From assembly GCF_021441885.1 (NCBI RefSeq), contig NZ_CP090439.1:1302001-1366000 (forward strand): a DNA stretch of 64,000 bases, given 5' to 3'. The notes beneath the pieces were generated by a model. That model was not told where the DNA came from, ran no database searches, and saw only the letters and a program-made list of their open reading frames with translations. Both the position numbers and the translations under genes were made by a program. Below, piece after piece: positions 39,282-48,209 of this stretch (positions are counted from its first letter, which is position 1; each line of letters starts with the position of its first letter). This DNA is from Vibrio maritimus (GTDB lineage: Bacteria > Pseudomonadota > Gammaproteobacteria > Enterobacterales > Vibrionaceae).

Positions 39282-42190
39282 GACGCACCTTGAATACGAA
39301 ATTGAGTAGGTGAGTTTTGACTGTCTGTAGAGCAATCCTCGTCACACCATTTACGAATCATAGATACGAGCTGCTTTTTCTCCGCAGGCTTCGGGATGTA
39401 GTCATCCATTAACTCATCGATCGATTGGCGGGCATCAGGTCCGCTTTCCCCAGAGAGGGAAATAATAGGCACAGAATGGTTGAACTTTCGAATTTCTTCG
39501 CAGGCTTCAAATCCGTTCATATTAGGCATTCGAATGTCCATGAAAATAAGATCAAAGGTAGTTTGCTTCGCCTTCTCAATGGCTTCTACCCCCGATGCTG
39601 CCAGATGCACATCGACACCTTCTAGAACTAGGTAGCTTTGTACTAAGAGTCGATTCACGTGAGTATCGTCAACAACGAGTACTTTCTTACCTGTTAGTGA
39701 CACCTTTTTCTTGAGAGCGCCAGCTTCACAAGCTTTAACGAATGAACGCCAGAAACTGTGTTTACTAGAGACCGACAGTGCTGCATCAAACACATTGTCA
39801 CTTGGGCTAAGCTCCTCATGAAAATATGAGCGGCAATACAATATGGGTAGTTCACTCCCGTGTGCAGTACTACGAACCGCGTTGGCTATTTCAGATGCTG
39901 CGGATGGTTCGCAGTCGGAAATCAGGACAAAATCGACTGCTGAGGCTTCGATTTGACCTGTCGCCTGATCGCTGTTTTGGCAGTAATGAACAGAAACGTC
40001 AAAGGCATCATCAAAATATGGGTCAAGAGGTCTCTGCTGTGCGGCGGGAGAGACGACTAGCGCACACTTGTTCGATAGGTGTGGTTGAAGATTAGAGCGC
40101 AGTTTCGTTTCAAACTCTGAATCATCTACTGAGGGAAAAGAGAGTTTAAATGTAGCGTAGACACCTTGTTGGGATGTGCAGCTTATGTTGCCTTTGAATG
40201 CCTCCATTACTCTCTTGCAATAGGCAAGTCCAAGACCCGTACCCGAGTCTTTACCATCGGTAAACAGGTCGTCAAAAAGGTGTGGCAGGTTTGACTCTGG
40301 AATACCAGGACCATAGTCGGTAACAAGCAAGGTGTTTGCGGTTTTTCCTCGGCTCAGCTTGATGTCTATTTTACTTTCTGGATACTGCTCAAAGTAATAC
40401 GTCGCATTCTTAAGCAGGTTAAATATGACGAAGCTAAACAGCGTATCGTCTCCCCAAAACACAAAGTCTTCGAGGGTCAGACTGACGCGTTGCCTATTTT
40501 CCGGTTTATTGAAGCTGAAGTCGTTGATGGCTGAAATGGTTAACTCACTAGCAGAGTGCAAAGAGAAAAGCTCCGACTTAAGTGTATCGCCGCGTATCTC
40601 TGCCAACATAGCATCAATAAAGCGTGTTCCAGATAATACCGCTCGTTTACTCTCGTTAAGTGCTTGATGGAGTTCTTTGATCTCCTCTGAGCTCTGATTC
40701 CCCAAGTCGATGCTTTCTTTGCCAAGCACTTTGGTATCGATCTGGTCAAAGTGATATTTGAGCTTGCTGAATGGGTTACGTATTTCGTGGGCGATTGAAC
40801 CCGCAATGATCTGGCTCTTACGTACTTTTTCTTCGGCGATGATCCAACGGCTAGCCTCGTTGAAAAGAGCATGCAGTCCGACCTCTTGGTCCGCAGTAAT
40901 TAAAGGGTGCTGTTTAGACTGACGCGCAAGATAGAAGTGGGTAACCTCTTTGCGGCTTCCAAAGATGGGGAGGACCAAAGACACGTTGTTGGCGGAGATG
41001 AAACCGACGATCTCGGCAATCTTGTCCCGACCGCCCATATGGTTGTCGAGAATATACTCCAGTTCTTCCTTGATGATGATTCGCTCGCCTTTTGCGAAAA
41101 AGTCCAGAAGTAGGGCATCTTTGTCCGCCAGCACTTTTCTTATGTAGCCGCGCTTAACTCCTAATGTTTGATTGAGCTTATCAACCGCATCGTCGCACGA
41201 GAATCGAAACTCAGATTCAAGGCTAACTAATTGGTCAATGCTATTACCTGCTTTGCCGTAAAGGAATTGATTAAAGAACCAATAAACCTTCTTGAAGAGC
41301 TTTTGATAGAAAAGGCCAGTGATCACTATCCAGCAGAGTAGAGCGATGTTTTGATGACCACCGAAATCCGTGATTATGAGTGCAGGAGCTAAGAAGATGG
41401 CGATGTTAGTTAAAGAACTTACGCCGACCAGTGTGATGTATCGACCGCTATAGAATCGATTACACAGTAAAGCGTAACCAATTAATGTCATCTCGAAGAC
41501 TGACAAGGTGGGGGCAACCCAGACCAGCGAAAAGTCGTCAAAGAAGTAGGGTATAAAGATCATCACAATCAAGGTAGAGACCATAAATAGGATGACACCA
41601 CCCATCATGTAGCCAGATTTCAACTGTGTTAACCGAAGCTCGCTCTTCCATGCTCGCAGAAAGTTAATAAAAGTCAGGCAGATGATGAAAGGAGCGGTAA
41701 GGAAAAAGACCGTGTTGTAATCCCCGAAGCGGATTAAAAACTCGCCTGCTGCACGTGTCTCTACGCTAATGACAGTCATCCCAGGAATGATGTTCACGAT
41801 AAGGGAGTGGAGCGACAGTCCCACCAAAAGTACTAACTGTAATCGAGATATTTTCCGGCTTTTAGACTTGGAGATGAGCTTACAGGAAAACCAATAAGCA
41901 GAGAGAATCGCAAAAGCACAAAAAATATTCGCGCCGATAGCCATGTACCAGGCAACATCACTGTCATAGTAGGTGAGCAAATCAGATTGAAAGTAAGCGT
42001 TAGCGAAGATCCAACATGCGATGAAAAAGGTGTACAGACAGTAAGGGAGGTAGACCGATTGATCTACTCCAAACTGGTTCTCTGCCATCTTATATGACAT
42101 GTAAACTGTCCATATAAGTACACCAGTACCGATCAAGTACATGATCAGTGCTGGTGTATGGGACAGAGCGTATCCTAGAATTTCATGCAT
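39278..42190 (-). CDS. luxN: LuxN-family hybrid sensor kinase for acyl-homoserine lactone
   Basis: A 970-residue hybrid kinase. About nine membrane segments fill the first 300 residues and share LuxN landmarks (IFANAYFQSDLL, YWFSCKL, SLIVNIIPGMTV, YALLCNRFYSGRYI). HisKA has His468 in SIAHEIRNPFSK. The HATPase has DYGPGIPESNLPHLFDDLF and GTGLGLAYCKRVM. A normal receiver ends the protein (834-960, Asp885 in FMDIRMPNMNG). Between them, about 707-833, is an additional receiver-like domain lacking a clear phosphorylatable Asp. That explains the length beyond LuxN (849). It should sense the LuxM product and pass phosphate to LuxU/LuxO. It overlaps luxM by 16 bp. Confidence 0.88.
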   Translation of the reverse strand: MHEILGYALSHTPALIMYLIGTGVLIWTVYMSYKMAENQFGVDQSVYLPYCLYTFFIACWIFANAYFQSDLLTYYDSDVAWYMAIGANIFCAFAILSAYWFSCKLISKSKSRKISRLQLVLLVGLSLHSLIVNIIPGMTVISVETRAAGEFLIRFGDYNTVFFLTAPFIICLTFINFLRAWKSELRLTQLKSGYMMGGVILFMVSTLIVMIFIPYFFDDFSLVWVAPTLSVFEMTLIGYALLCNRFYSGRYITLVGVSSLTNIAIFLAPALIITDFGGHQNIALLCWIVITGLFYQKLFKKVYWFFNQFLYGKAGNSIDQLVSLESEFRFSCDDAVDKLNQTLGVKRGYIRKVLADKDALLLDFFAKGERIIIKEELEYILDNHMGGRDKIAEIVGFISANNVSLVLPIFGSRKEVTHFYLARQSKQHPLITADQEVGLHALFNEASRWIIAEEKVRKSQIIAGSIAHEIRNPFSKLKYHFDQIDTKVLGKESIDLGNQSSEEIKELHQALNESKRAVLSGTRFIDAMLAEIRGDTLKSELFSLHSASELTISAINDFSFNKPENRQRVSLTLEDFVFWGDDTLFSFVIFNLLKNATYYFEQYPESKIDIKLSRGKTANTLLVTDYGPGIPESNLPHLFDDLFTDGKDSGTGLGLAYCKRVMEAFKGNISCTSQQGVYATFKLSFPSVDDSEFETKLRSNLQPHLSNKCALVVSPAAQQRPLDPYFDDAFDVSVHYCQNSDQATGQIEASAVDFVLISDCEPSAASEIANAVRSTAHGSELPILYCRSYFHEELSPSDNVFDAALSVSSKHSFWRSFVKACEAGALKKKVSLTGKKVLVVDDTHVNRLLVQSYLVLEGVDVHLAASGVEAIEKAKQTTFDLIFMDIRMPNMNGFEACEEIRKFNHSVPIISLSGESGPDARQSIDELMDDYIPKPAEKKQLVSMIRKWCDEDCSTDSQNSPTQFRIQGAS

Positions 42191-43434
42191 GATGCAAAAA
42201 GTGTCTTACTTCTTTTCCGTGCTGACAAAACCTTCTTATAGTACTGCTTATAGTTGCATTCTCCAATAGCTTTAACCATAGGTGCACTTAAAATTAAGCC
42301 CTTGTAGGTTTGTGGTGCGGTCGGATTAATTTGTTGATAAGTCATAGGGACATAACAATCGTTGAGTTCACTATATAAATTTACAGACTGAAAAAAATAG
42401 AGCAGCGCGGGTTGTTCGGTAATAACATACACTCCTTTTATGCCTACTTGCTTCATAAATATAGAGATATACTTAATTGTCAAAAATAAGATGTTATTGA
42501 GTTTACTGACTGGGGCTCCTATTGCCATTCTAATCAACTCACAACAGTCTCGTCCATGTTTTACGTTTTGAATAAAGGATTGATCTAGGCCTTTAGGGTT
42601 AGTTAGGTTAAGTTTATTGGCTAAGTTATCATTAAAAATACCTGAAAAGTCTAGTGCTTTTATATTTCTATCCTCCAGTGAAACAGTCCAATTATCGGAT
42701 TGAAAAAATGGATTGAAAGCCAGCCAATCATTTTTTTCGCGCCAGCGTTGAATTTTTGCCGACGATACCAAGGTTTTGTGACCCTCGTCGTCTTGTTGGT
42801 ACAATATAAAATGTTCACCTTTAGACGACAGCTCTAGTTCAGATAACATTTCATACCAATGCTGTTGCCTTACAAAGGTTTCAAGATTGATCAGAGTATT
42901 GGCACTTGATAGAGATAGTGACTCGTCTGCGAACTGAGTCCGAAAGCGTCTTTCATCATTTTCAATGTTCTGCACCAGCTCTGCCACGTACCCATCTTCT
43001 AATTCGCACCTTGCCAGTAGAACCGCCTGCTCAGATTGCTTGCTCCACTTCAGTAACACATTGTCTAGCAGTAAGGTGTATCGCTTATACTCTACCCAGA
43101 ACTGCAACAACCCACCAAATAGTGAGAGTGATTGAAGTTCGATGTAGTGGTAGAAGTTGGGAACGCCAAAAAGCGTGGTGTCTTCGACCAGTGCCGACAT
43201 AGTATCGGAGTTGTATTTTGCATCTAAATTTCCTTCGTAATTATATGAATTATCGAGATTATTTAACTGTTCCAATCGTTTACTGACAATTACCTCAAAA
43301 ACTTTTCTATCGTTGTTGGCCACAATATAGTTGTGGACTTCCCTCAAAAATAAAGTTTTAACGTCTTCGGTTGATTTCAGATTGGTGGTATTTAGCGCTA
43401 GGGGTTGAGTGCTAGTAATATGGAACTCAGACAT
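42175..43434 (-). CDS. luxM: LuxM/AinS-family acyl-homoserine-lactone synthase
   Basis: A 419-residue synthase of the LuxM/AinS/VanM family. The hallmark KHGRDCCELIRMAIGAPVSKLNNILFL region (about 300-327) is present, followed by YVITEQPALLYFFQ. It makes an acyl-homoserine lactone from SAM and an acyl donor; in V. harveyi the product is 3-hydroxybutanoyl-HSL, but the chain here is unknown. Start set at ATG 43434 with AGAGGA 8 nt upstream; the frame opens 14 codons earlier without a ribosome site. It overlaps the start of luxN, the classic luxMN arrangement. Confidence 0.88.
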   Translation of the reverse strand: MSEFHITSTQPLALNTTNLKSTEDVKTLFLREVHNYIVANNDRKVFEVIVSKRLEQLNNLDNSYNYEGNLDAKYNSDTMSALVEDTTLFGVPNFYHYIELQSLSLFGGLLQFWVEYKRYTLLLDNVLLKWSKQSEQAVLLARCELEDGYVAELVQNIENDERRFRTQFADESLSLSSANTLINLETFVRQQHWYEMLSELELSSKGEHFILYQQDDEGHKTLVSSAKIQRWREKNDWLAFNPFFQSDNWTVSLEDRNIKALDFSGIFNDNLANKLNLTNPKGLDQSFIQNVKHGRDCCELIRMAIGAPVSKLNNILFLTIKYISIFMKQVGIKGVYVITEQPALLYFFQSVNLYSELNDCYVPMTYQQINPTAPQTYKGLILSAPMVKAIGECNYKQYYKKVLSARKRSKTLFASCMKF

Positions 43435-43652
43435 TTCTTTTCCTCTTTTGTGATTAACTAAAGAAATTGTATGCACTGAGTTGCGAAGATCTTTAGAGAA
43501 GAGTGAAATGTGTTGCTAAATATGTAACTTGGCGCGATGTCTGAGTTGTTGCTCGAATATCTTTGTTGAGTATGACTGCGGGATTAAATGAAAGTGTTAA
43601 TAGAGAGCTAGCTCATTTCTATGTGAACTTTCTTTTTGTTAGAACTGACAAT

Positions 43653-43678
43653 AAAAAGGCGAACCAAGTGGGTTCGCC
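43653..43678 (-). terminator. Terminator of the alpha-glucosidase gene
   Basis: On the minus strand GGCGAACC (43678-43671) pairs with GGTTCGCC (43665-43658), followed by TTTTT. Confidence 0.9.
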
Positions 43679-43700
43679 TGTGAGTTTTTCAATCGTTTAT

Positions 43701-45383
43701 TTATATCTCTATTACTAATGCTTGGTAAGGCTTAAGCATCATATTATGTAATGAACTCAAGGTATTAGAGTAATTATTAATAACGGTTGCTTTTACGCCG
43801 TATTCGTAAGTTCTCTCTAAGGTCTGGTTAGTAAAGTTAGCGATGGTGAGCAGTGATTTGTCACCAAATGTACGAATGTACGCGTAGACATCGCTGTCTT
43901 CAGGGTCGAGTAGTGTGTGGTTCCCATACACAATAACATCGCCATACTCCTCGCTTTTTCGCAGGGCAATAAGTTGGCGGTAGTGATGGTAGATAGACGT
44001 TTCGTCGTTGACGGCTTGCTGTGCATTAATATCGACGTAATTGTCATTGACGGGAAGCCAAGGTGTACCGGTCGTAAAGCCGGCGTGTTTTGTGTCATCC
44101 CATTGCACAGGAACACGAGCATGGTCTCGAGAGAAGTCGTTGAGAAAGGCGATGGCGTCTTCGTCGGACACGCCGCGCTCCATCATTTTCTGATAATGGA
44201 ACTTCGCCATAAGATCGTTAAACTCTTCAATATCATTGAAGTGTTTATTGGTCATGCCTATCTCTTCACCCTGGTAGATATAAGGGGTGCCGCTCATCAT
44301 ATGAAGCACGGTACCAAGCATCTTGGCGCTGATGACTCGATATTCGGCACAATCAGAACCATAGCGAGATACGGTTCTCGGTTGATCGTGATTACTCCAA
44401 TAGAGACTGTTCCAGCCTTTTTGGTAGAGGTCGTCTTGCCAGCGCGACATGATTTCTTTGTACTGAACTAAATCGAAATCTTTCTTGACGGCGTTGTGTT
44501 CTTCTCGGTCGATGCTGACGTGCTCGAACTGGAAGATCATGCTAATTTCATTACGGTCAGGGTGAGAGTAGTAACGCCCGTCAAGCGTTGTGGTGAAAGG
44601 TGTCTCGCCAACAGTGAGCACATCATAATGCTTAAGCACTTTGTCATGCATCTCTCGAAGATATTGGTGTACGAGTAGGTTATTTGACCAATGCTCCCAT
44701 CCTGCAACACCTGAATCAAAAATCGTTGCATCTGGGTAGTCTGAAGGTTTACCTATCATGTTGATGACGTCCATTCTAAACCCACCCAAGCCTTTTTTAA
44801 GCCAGAAGTGCATCATATCGTAGACGGCTTCCCTTACTTCTGGGTTCGCCCAGTTTAAATCTGGTTGCTTATTGCTAAACAGGTGTAGGTAATATTGCCC
44901 TGTGTTTTCATCGAGCGTCCATGCTTTGGGCTTAAAGAACGATTCCCAATTGTTAGGCTCGCTGCCATCCTCTTTTGGATCTTTCCAGATGTACCAGTCA
45001 CGTTTGGGGTTGTCTTTACTACTTCTGGATTCGATAAACCATGGATGTTCATCTGAGGTGTGATTGACGACTAAATCCATGACTATCTTGATGCCACGCT
45101 GATCGGCTTCTTTCAAGAGCCTCTCCATGTCTGCCATGGTCCCAAATTCTGGGGCGATCTCTTGATATCCAGAAATATCATAGCCGTTGTCATCCATTGG
45201 TGACTTGTAGACTGGACTTAGCCAAATTACGTTGACGCCTAATCCTTTGATGTAGTCAAGCTTCTTAATAATACCTGGGATATCGCCAATCCCATCGCCA
45301 TTAGAGTCATTAAAACTTCTAGGATAAATCTGATAAACCACGGCGTCGTGCCACCAACGTTGCTCTAGTTGTTCCGTGCTCAT
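43701..45383 (-). CDS. GH13 alpha-glucosidase (oligo-1,6-glucosidase type)
   Basis: A 560-residue cytoplasmic glycoside hydrolase of family 13. It starts WWHDAVVYQIYPRSFNDSNGDGIGD, with MDLVVNHTSDEHPWF as region I. The catalytic residues are nucleophile Asp205 (GFRMDVINM), acid/base Glu260 (TVGETPF) and Asp333 (SNHDQPR). There is no signal peptide, so it acts on imported sugars. It lies 32 bp downstream of a LacI-family gene, next to the aglEFGK transporter, so it hydrolyses alpha-glucosides such as isomaltose, maltose, sucrose or trehalose brought in by that system. Confidence 0.93.
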   Translation of the reverse strand: MSTEQLEQRWWHDAVVYQIYPRSFNDSNGDGIGDIPGIIKKLDYIKGLGVNVIWLSPVYKSPMDDNGYDISGYQEIAPEFGTMADMERLLKEADQRGIKIVMDLVVNHTSDEHPWFIESRSSKDNPKRDWYIWKDPKEDGSEPNNWESFFKPKAWTLDENTGQYYLHLFSNKQPDLNWANPEVREAVYDMMHFWLKKGLGGFRMDVINMIGKPSDYPDATIFDSGVAGWEHWSNNLLVHQYLREMHDKVLKHYDVLTVGETPFTTTLDGRYYSHPDRNEISMIFQFEHVSIDREEHNAVKKDFDLVQYKEIMSRWQDDLYQKGWNSLYWSNHDQPRTVSRYGSDCAEYRVISAKMLGTVLHMMSGTPYIYQGEEIGMTNKHFNDIEEFNDLMAKFHYQKMMERGVSDEDAIAFLNDFSRDHARVPVQWDDTKHAGFTTGTPWLPVNDNYVDINAQQAVNDETSIYHHYRQLIALRKSEEYGDVIVYGNHTLLDPEDSDVYAYIRTFGDKSLLTIANFTNQTLERTYEYGVKATVINNYSNTLSSLHNMMLKPYQALVIEI

Positions 45384-45415
45384 GGAAGTGTTCTCCTTAG
45401 CAAGTGAGGTAAGTT

Positions 45416-46435
45416 CTAACTGCTGCTGCGAATAATGAGTTCCGATTCCAGCTGAATAGATTCGTAGGGTAGTTGGCCAAGCGCCATCTGCGCGGCGATT
45501 TGACCTTTTTTGGCAATAGGTTGCTGAATGGTTGTCAGTTCGGCTTCGGCAGACTTGGGAATGCCGTCGAAGCCTACGATTCGAGTATTAACGTTGAGCT
45601 CTTTTGCCACTGATAGCGCGGCAAGAGCGATCTTGTCACTCATACAGAGCAACACATCGACTTCTCTAGGAGCGGTGAGCGCGCCTCTTAGCATGGTCTT
45701 GAGCGTGGCTTCTTCAAGGTCGTGGATCTGCCAAACGTTCTCATTCGACAATGTGATGCCGTTTTCTTCGAGCGCTTGTTTGTAGCCATTAAAGCGACAA
45801 CGTGAGACGGATTCTTCACTGGAATACAAATTGTCGAGATTTGCCAACGAGAGCGAGGTAGATGGCTCAAGTCTTAGACCTAATATGAACACATTGTCGT
45901 CGCTGCCGTGGATCGCGTGCATCGCGATATCGTAGCTAGCTTTGTGGTTATCAATGTTAATGGACGGGATATCGGGTAGTGAAAAATCGACGGCGACCAC
46001 GGGCTTATGTTGTCTTAATATCAAATCGATAATGTTTGAGTCGACAGGCTTTCCATAGACGATGAAGCTATCTGGGATCGTCTCTACCTGGGTGTTTTGA
46101 TAGTTTTCTCTGCTCGGAGGAAGCAACAGCATGTTTACGTGTGCTTCATCTAGGGTTTTGGAGACGCCGGCCAAAAACTCTGTGGCGACAGGGTCTGTGA
46201 AGTTGTATGCCAAGTTGTCTGCCAGCAAGACCCCAATGACACCTGTTTTACCTGTCCGAAGACTCCGCGCTGTGATGCTTGGTCCGGTATAACCGAGTTT
46301 TTCGCACTCAAGAAGAATGCTTTCTCGCAGCGCCTTAGACAGCTGGCTAGGGCGATTGAAAGCATTGGAGACCGTAGCCGTTGAAACCCCCAAATGGGCG
46401 GCGACAGTTTTTAGAGTCGGCTTCTTACGCTGCAT
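45416..46435 (-). CDS. LacI-family regulator of the alpha-glucoside system (AglR-like)
   Basis: A 339-residue LacI/GalR repressor. The N-terminal HTH is KPTLKTVAAHLGVSTATVSNAFNRPSQLS, followed by a hinge and a type I periplasmic-binding-like sensor (IGVLLADNLAYNF, ending IAAQMALGQLPYESIQLES). It is the first gene of a two-gene unit with the GH13 enzyme and is divergent from aglEFGK. CTTAACCGATTAAG-like sites lie near both start points. It probably represses both units until an alpha-glucoside appears. Confidence 0.9.
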   Translation of the reverse strand: MQRKKPTLKTVAAHLGVSTATVSNAFNRPSQLSKALRESILLECEKLGYTGPSITARSLRTGKTGVIGVLLADNLAYNFTDPVATEFLAGVSKTLDEAHVNMLLLPPSRENYQNTQVETIPDSFIVYGKPVDSNIIDLILRQHKPVVAVDFSLPDIPSINIDNHKASYDIAMHAIHGSDDNVFILGLRLEPSTSLSLANLDNLYSSEESVSRCRFNGYKQALEENGITLSNENVWQIHDLEEATLKTMLRGALTAPREVDVLLCMSDKIALAALSVAKELNVNTRIVGFDGIPKSAEAELTTIQQPIAKKGQIAAQMALGQLPYESIQLESELIIRSSS

Positions 46436-46492
46436 AGCAACCCCTGATTGTCCCTAAATTGAACCAAGAATAGCGAGTGATATTGACTAATT

Positions 46493-46506
46493 CTAAAACG
46501 ATTAAG
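46493..46506. promoter_or_regulatory. LacI-family operator, lacI-proximal copy
   Basis: CTAAAACGATTAAG, 57 bp upstream of the LacI-family start, matches the copy at 46660 at 12 of 14 bases. It has a central CG as usual for LacI operators. Confidence 0.6.
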
Positions 46507-46659
46507 TAAGAATGAAAATGCGACTTTTCGAGGTGGAGTGAATAGTTTGATCTTTGTCATCTTGTTGAAAATAGAGCGACATAAAACATGATCGACGACA
46601 CAAGAACTGGTTAGAAAGTGGTCTAAGTGTCAATAAGGATTTATGGTAGGTAATATTGG

Positions 46660-46673
46660 CTTAACCGATTAAG
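46660..46673. promoter_or_regulatory. LacI-family operator, aglE-proximal copy
   Basis: CTTAACCGATTAAG is a 14-bp near-palindrome (CTTAA and TTAAG arms) 85 bp upstream of aglE. Confidence 0.62.
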
Positions 46674-46757
46674 TTATTTTGTTGTGCACGCTACCAATCC
46701 GAAAGCCAAGGACTGAAGAGACAAATAAAAAGTATCTAAATACATGGAGTCTTGCTG

Positions 46758-48110
46758 ATGAAAACCTCCCTACTTGCTAGTGCGATAGCACTTACGATTT
46801 CTACCTCCTCTGCGTTTGCTGCTGATCTCAAGTACACACCTGGCGAAGATGCTCGCTTTAACTGGCAGAGCTACGAAGAGCTCAAAAAGACGGATCTAAA
46901 AGGTGAAACTGTCACCATTTTTGGACCTTGGTTAACCGAAGATAAAGAACTTGTTGAAAGCGTCATTGCGTATTTTGAGGCGGCGACGGGAGCAACAGTG
47001 AACTACTCTGGCTCTGACTCTTTTGAGCAACAAATAGCCATTGACGTCCAAGCGGGTAGTGCGCCGAATATCGCTATTTTCCCTCAACCAGGTCTTGCTG
47101 CTGATCTTGCTTCGAAAGGCTTTCTAACGCCACTGGATCCTAAGATGGGTGAGTGGATTAACGATAACTATGCTGCGGGTTCTTCTTGGGTTGATTTAGG
47201 TACGTTTGCAGACAAAGACGGAAAAGATCACTTATATGGATTCTTCTACAAAGTCGACTTGAAGTCTCTGGTTTGGTATGTGCCTGAAAACTTTGAAGAT
47301 GTCGGGTATGAAGTGCCTGAAACGATGGAAGAGCTAAAAGCGCTGACAGAACAAATCGTTAAAGATGGCGAGACACCTTGGTGTGTAGGGCTCGGTTCAG
47401 GCGGTGCAACTGGATGGCCAGCAACAGACTGGGTGGAAGATATGATGCTCCGCACCCAATCACCTTCCGATTACGACAAGTGGACCACGAACGAGCTTAA
47501 GTTCAACGATCCTAAAGTTGTTGGTGCGATTGAAGAGTTCGGATGGTTTGTAAGAAACGACAAGTTCGTCGATGGCGGTGCACGCGCAGTCGCTGCGACT
47601 GACTTCCGTGATTCGCCTAAGGGTCTGTTTACGTCACCTGCGAAATGTTACCTACATCGCCAAGCCTCGTTTATTCCAAGTTTCTTCCCTGAAGGTACAG
47701 AGCTAGGGACTGATGTCGATTTCTTCTACTTCCCCGCTTACGAATCAAAAGATCTCGGTAAGCCAGTACTTGGTGCAGGTACTATGTGGAGTATCACTAA
47801 AGACTCCGAAGCGGCGCGTGCTTTCATGGCTTTCCTACAATCGCCAATTGCTCACGAAATCTGGATGGCTCAATCTGGGTTCTTAACACCGCATAAAGGC
47901 GTCAACATCGACGCATACGGCAATGATACCCTCAAGAAACAGGGTGAGATCTTGCTAGATGCTACAACGTTCCGCTTTGATGGCTCTGATTTGATGCCTG
48001 GTAAGATCGGCGCGGGTGCATTTTGGACTGGTATGGTGGATTACAGTGGCGGTAAATCCGCTCAAGACGTTGCCAACGACATCCAAAAAACATGGGATGC
48101 ACTTAAGTAA
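46758..48110 (+). CDS. aglE: ABC transporter alpha-glucoside-binding protein
   Basis: A 450-residue family 1 extracellular solute-binding protein. The start is ATG 46758, 8 nt after GGAG; TTG and CTG codons just upstream are rejected. The signal peptide is about residues 1-21 (TSSAFA, then ADLKYTPG). Typical features are GSDSFEQQIAIDVQAGSAPNIAIFPQPG and the hinge segments YGFFYKVDLKSLVWYVPENF. It captures alpha-glucosides (maltose, sucrose or trehalose type) in the periplasm and delivers them to the permeases encoded next. AglE identity rests on the complete aglEFGK order and the GH13/LacI neighbours. Confidence 0.9.
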   Translation: MKTSLLASAIALTISTSSAFAADLKYTPGEDARFNWQSYEELKKTDLKGETVTIFGPWLTEDKELVESVIAYFEAATGATVNYSGSDSFEQQIAIDVQAGSAPNIAIFPQPGLAADLASKGFLTPLDPKMGEWINDNYAAGSSWVDLGTFADKDGKDHLYGFFYKVDLKSLVWYVPENFEDVGYEVPETMEELKALTEQIVKDGETPWCVGLGSGGATGWPATDWVEDMMLRTQSPSDYDKWTTNELKFNDPKVVGAIEEFGWFVRNDKFVDGGARAVAATDFRDSPKGLFTSPAKCYLHRQASFIPSFFPEGTELGTDVDFFYFPAYESKDLGKPVLGAGTMWSITKDSEAARAFMAFLQSPIAHEIWMAQSGFLTPHKGVNIDAYGNDTLKKQGEILLDATTFRFDGSDLMPGKIGAGAFWTGMVDYSGGKSAQDVANDIQKTWDALK

Positions 48111-48209
48111 TAAGGCATAGTCAGGTGAAACCGATAGATGCAGTTTTTAGTGTGTCTATCGGTGTTCACATTTCACACCTTTGTTAGGCATCAATAAAGC
48201 GAGGTAGTG

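Larger units (their letters stand above)
46436..46757. other. Divergent control region between the LacI gene and aglE
   Basis: This 322-bp region carries the two operator-like sites at 46493 and 46660 and the promoters for both units. I see no gene in it. Confidence 0.6.

Noticed and set aside
39278..42190. Reading the hybrid kinase as CqsS or a generic ArcB-like kinase
   Set aside because: The membrane domain shares LuxN landmarks and the gene overlaps a LuxM-family synthase; CqsS has fewer membrane segments and a cqsA partner.
43917..44471. A 184-residue plus-strand reading frame inside the GH13 gene
   Set aside because: Antisense to the catalytic core of a full-length alpha-glucosidase; no start signal or domain.
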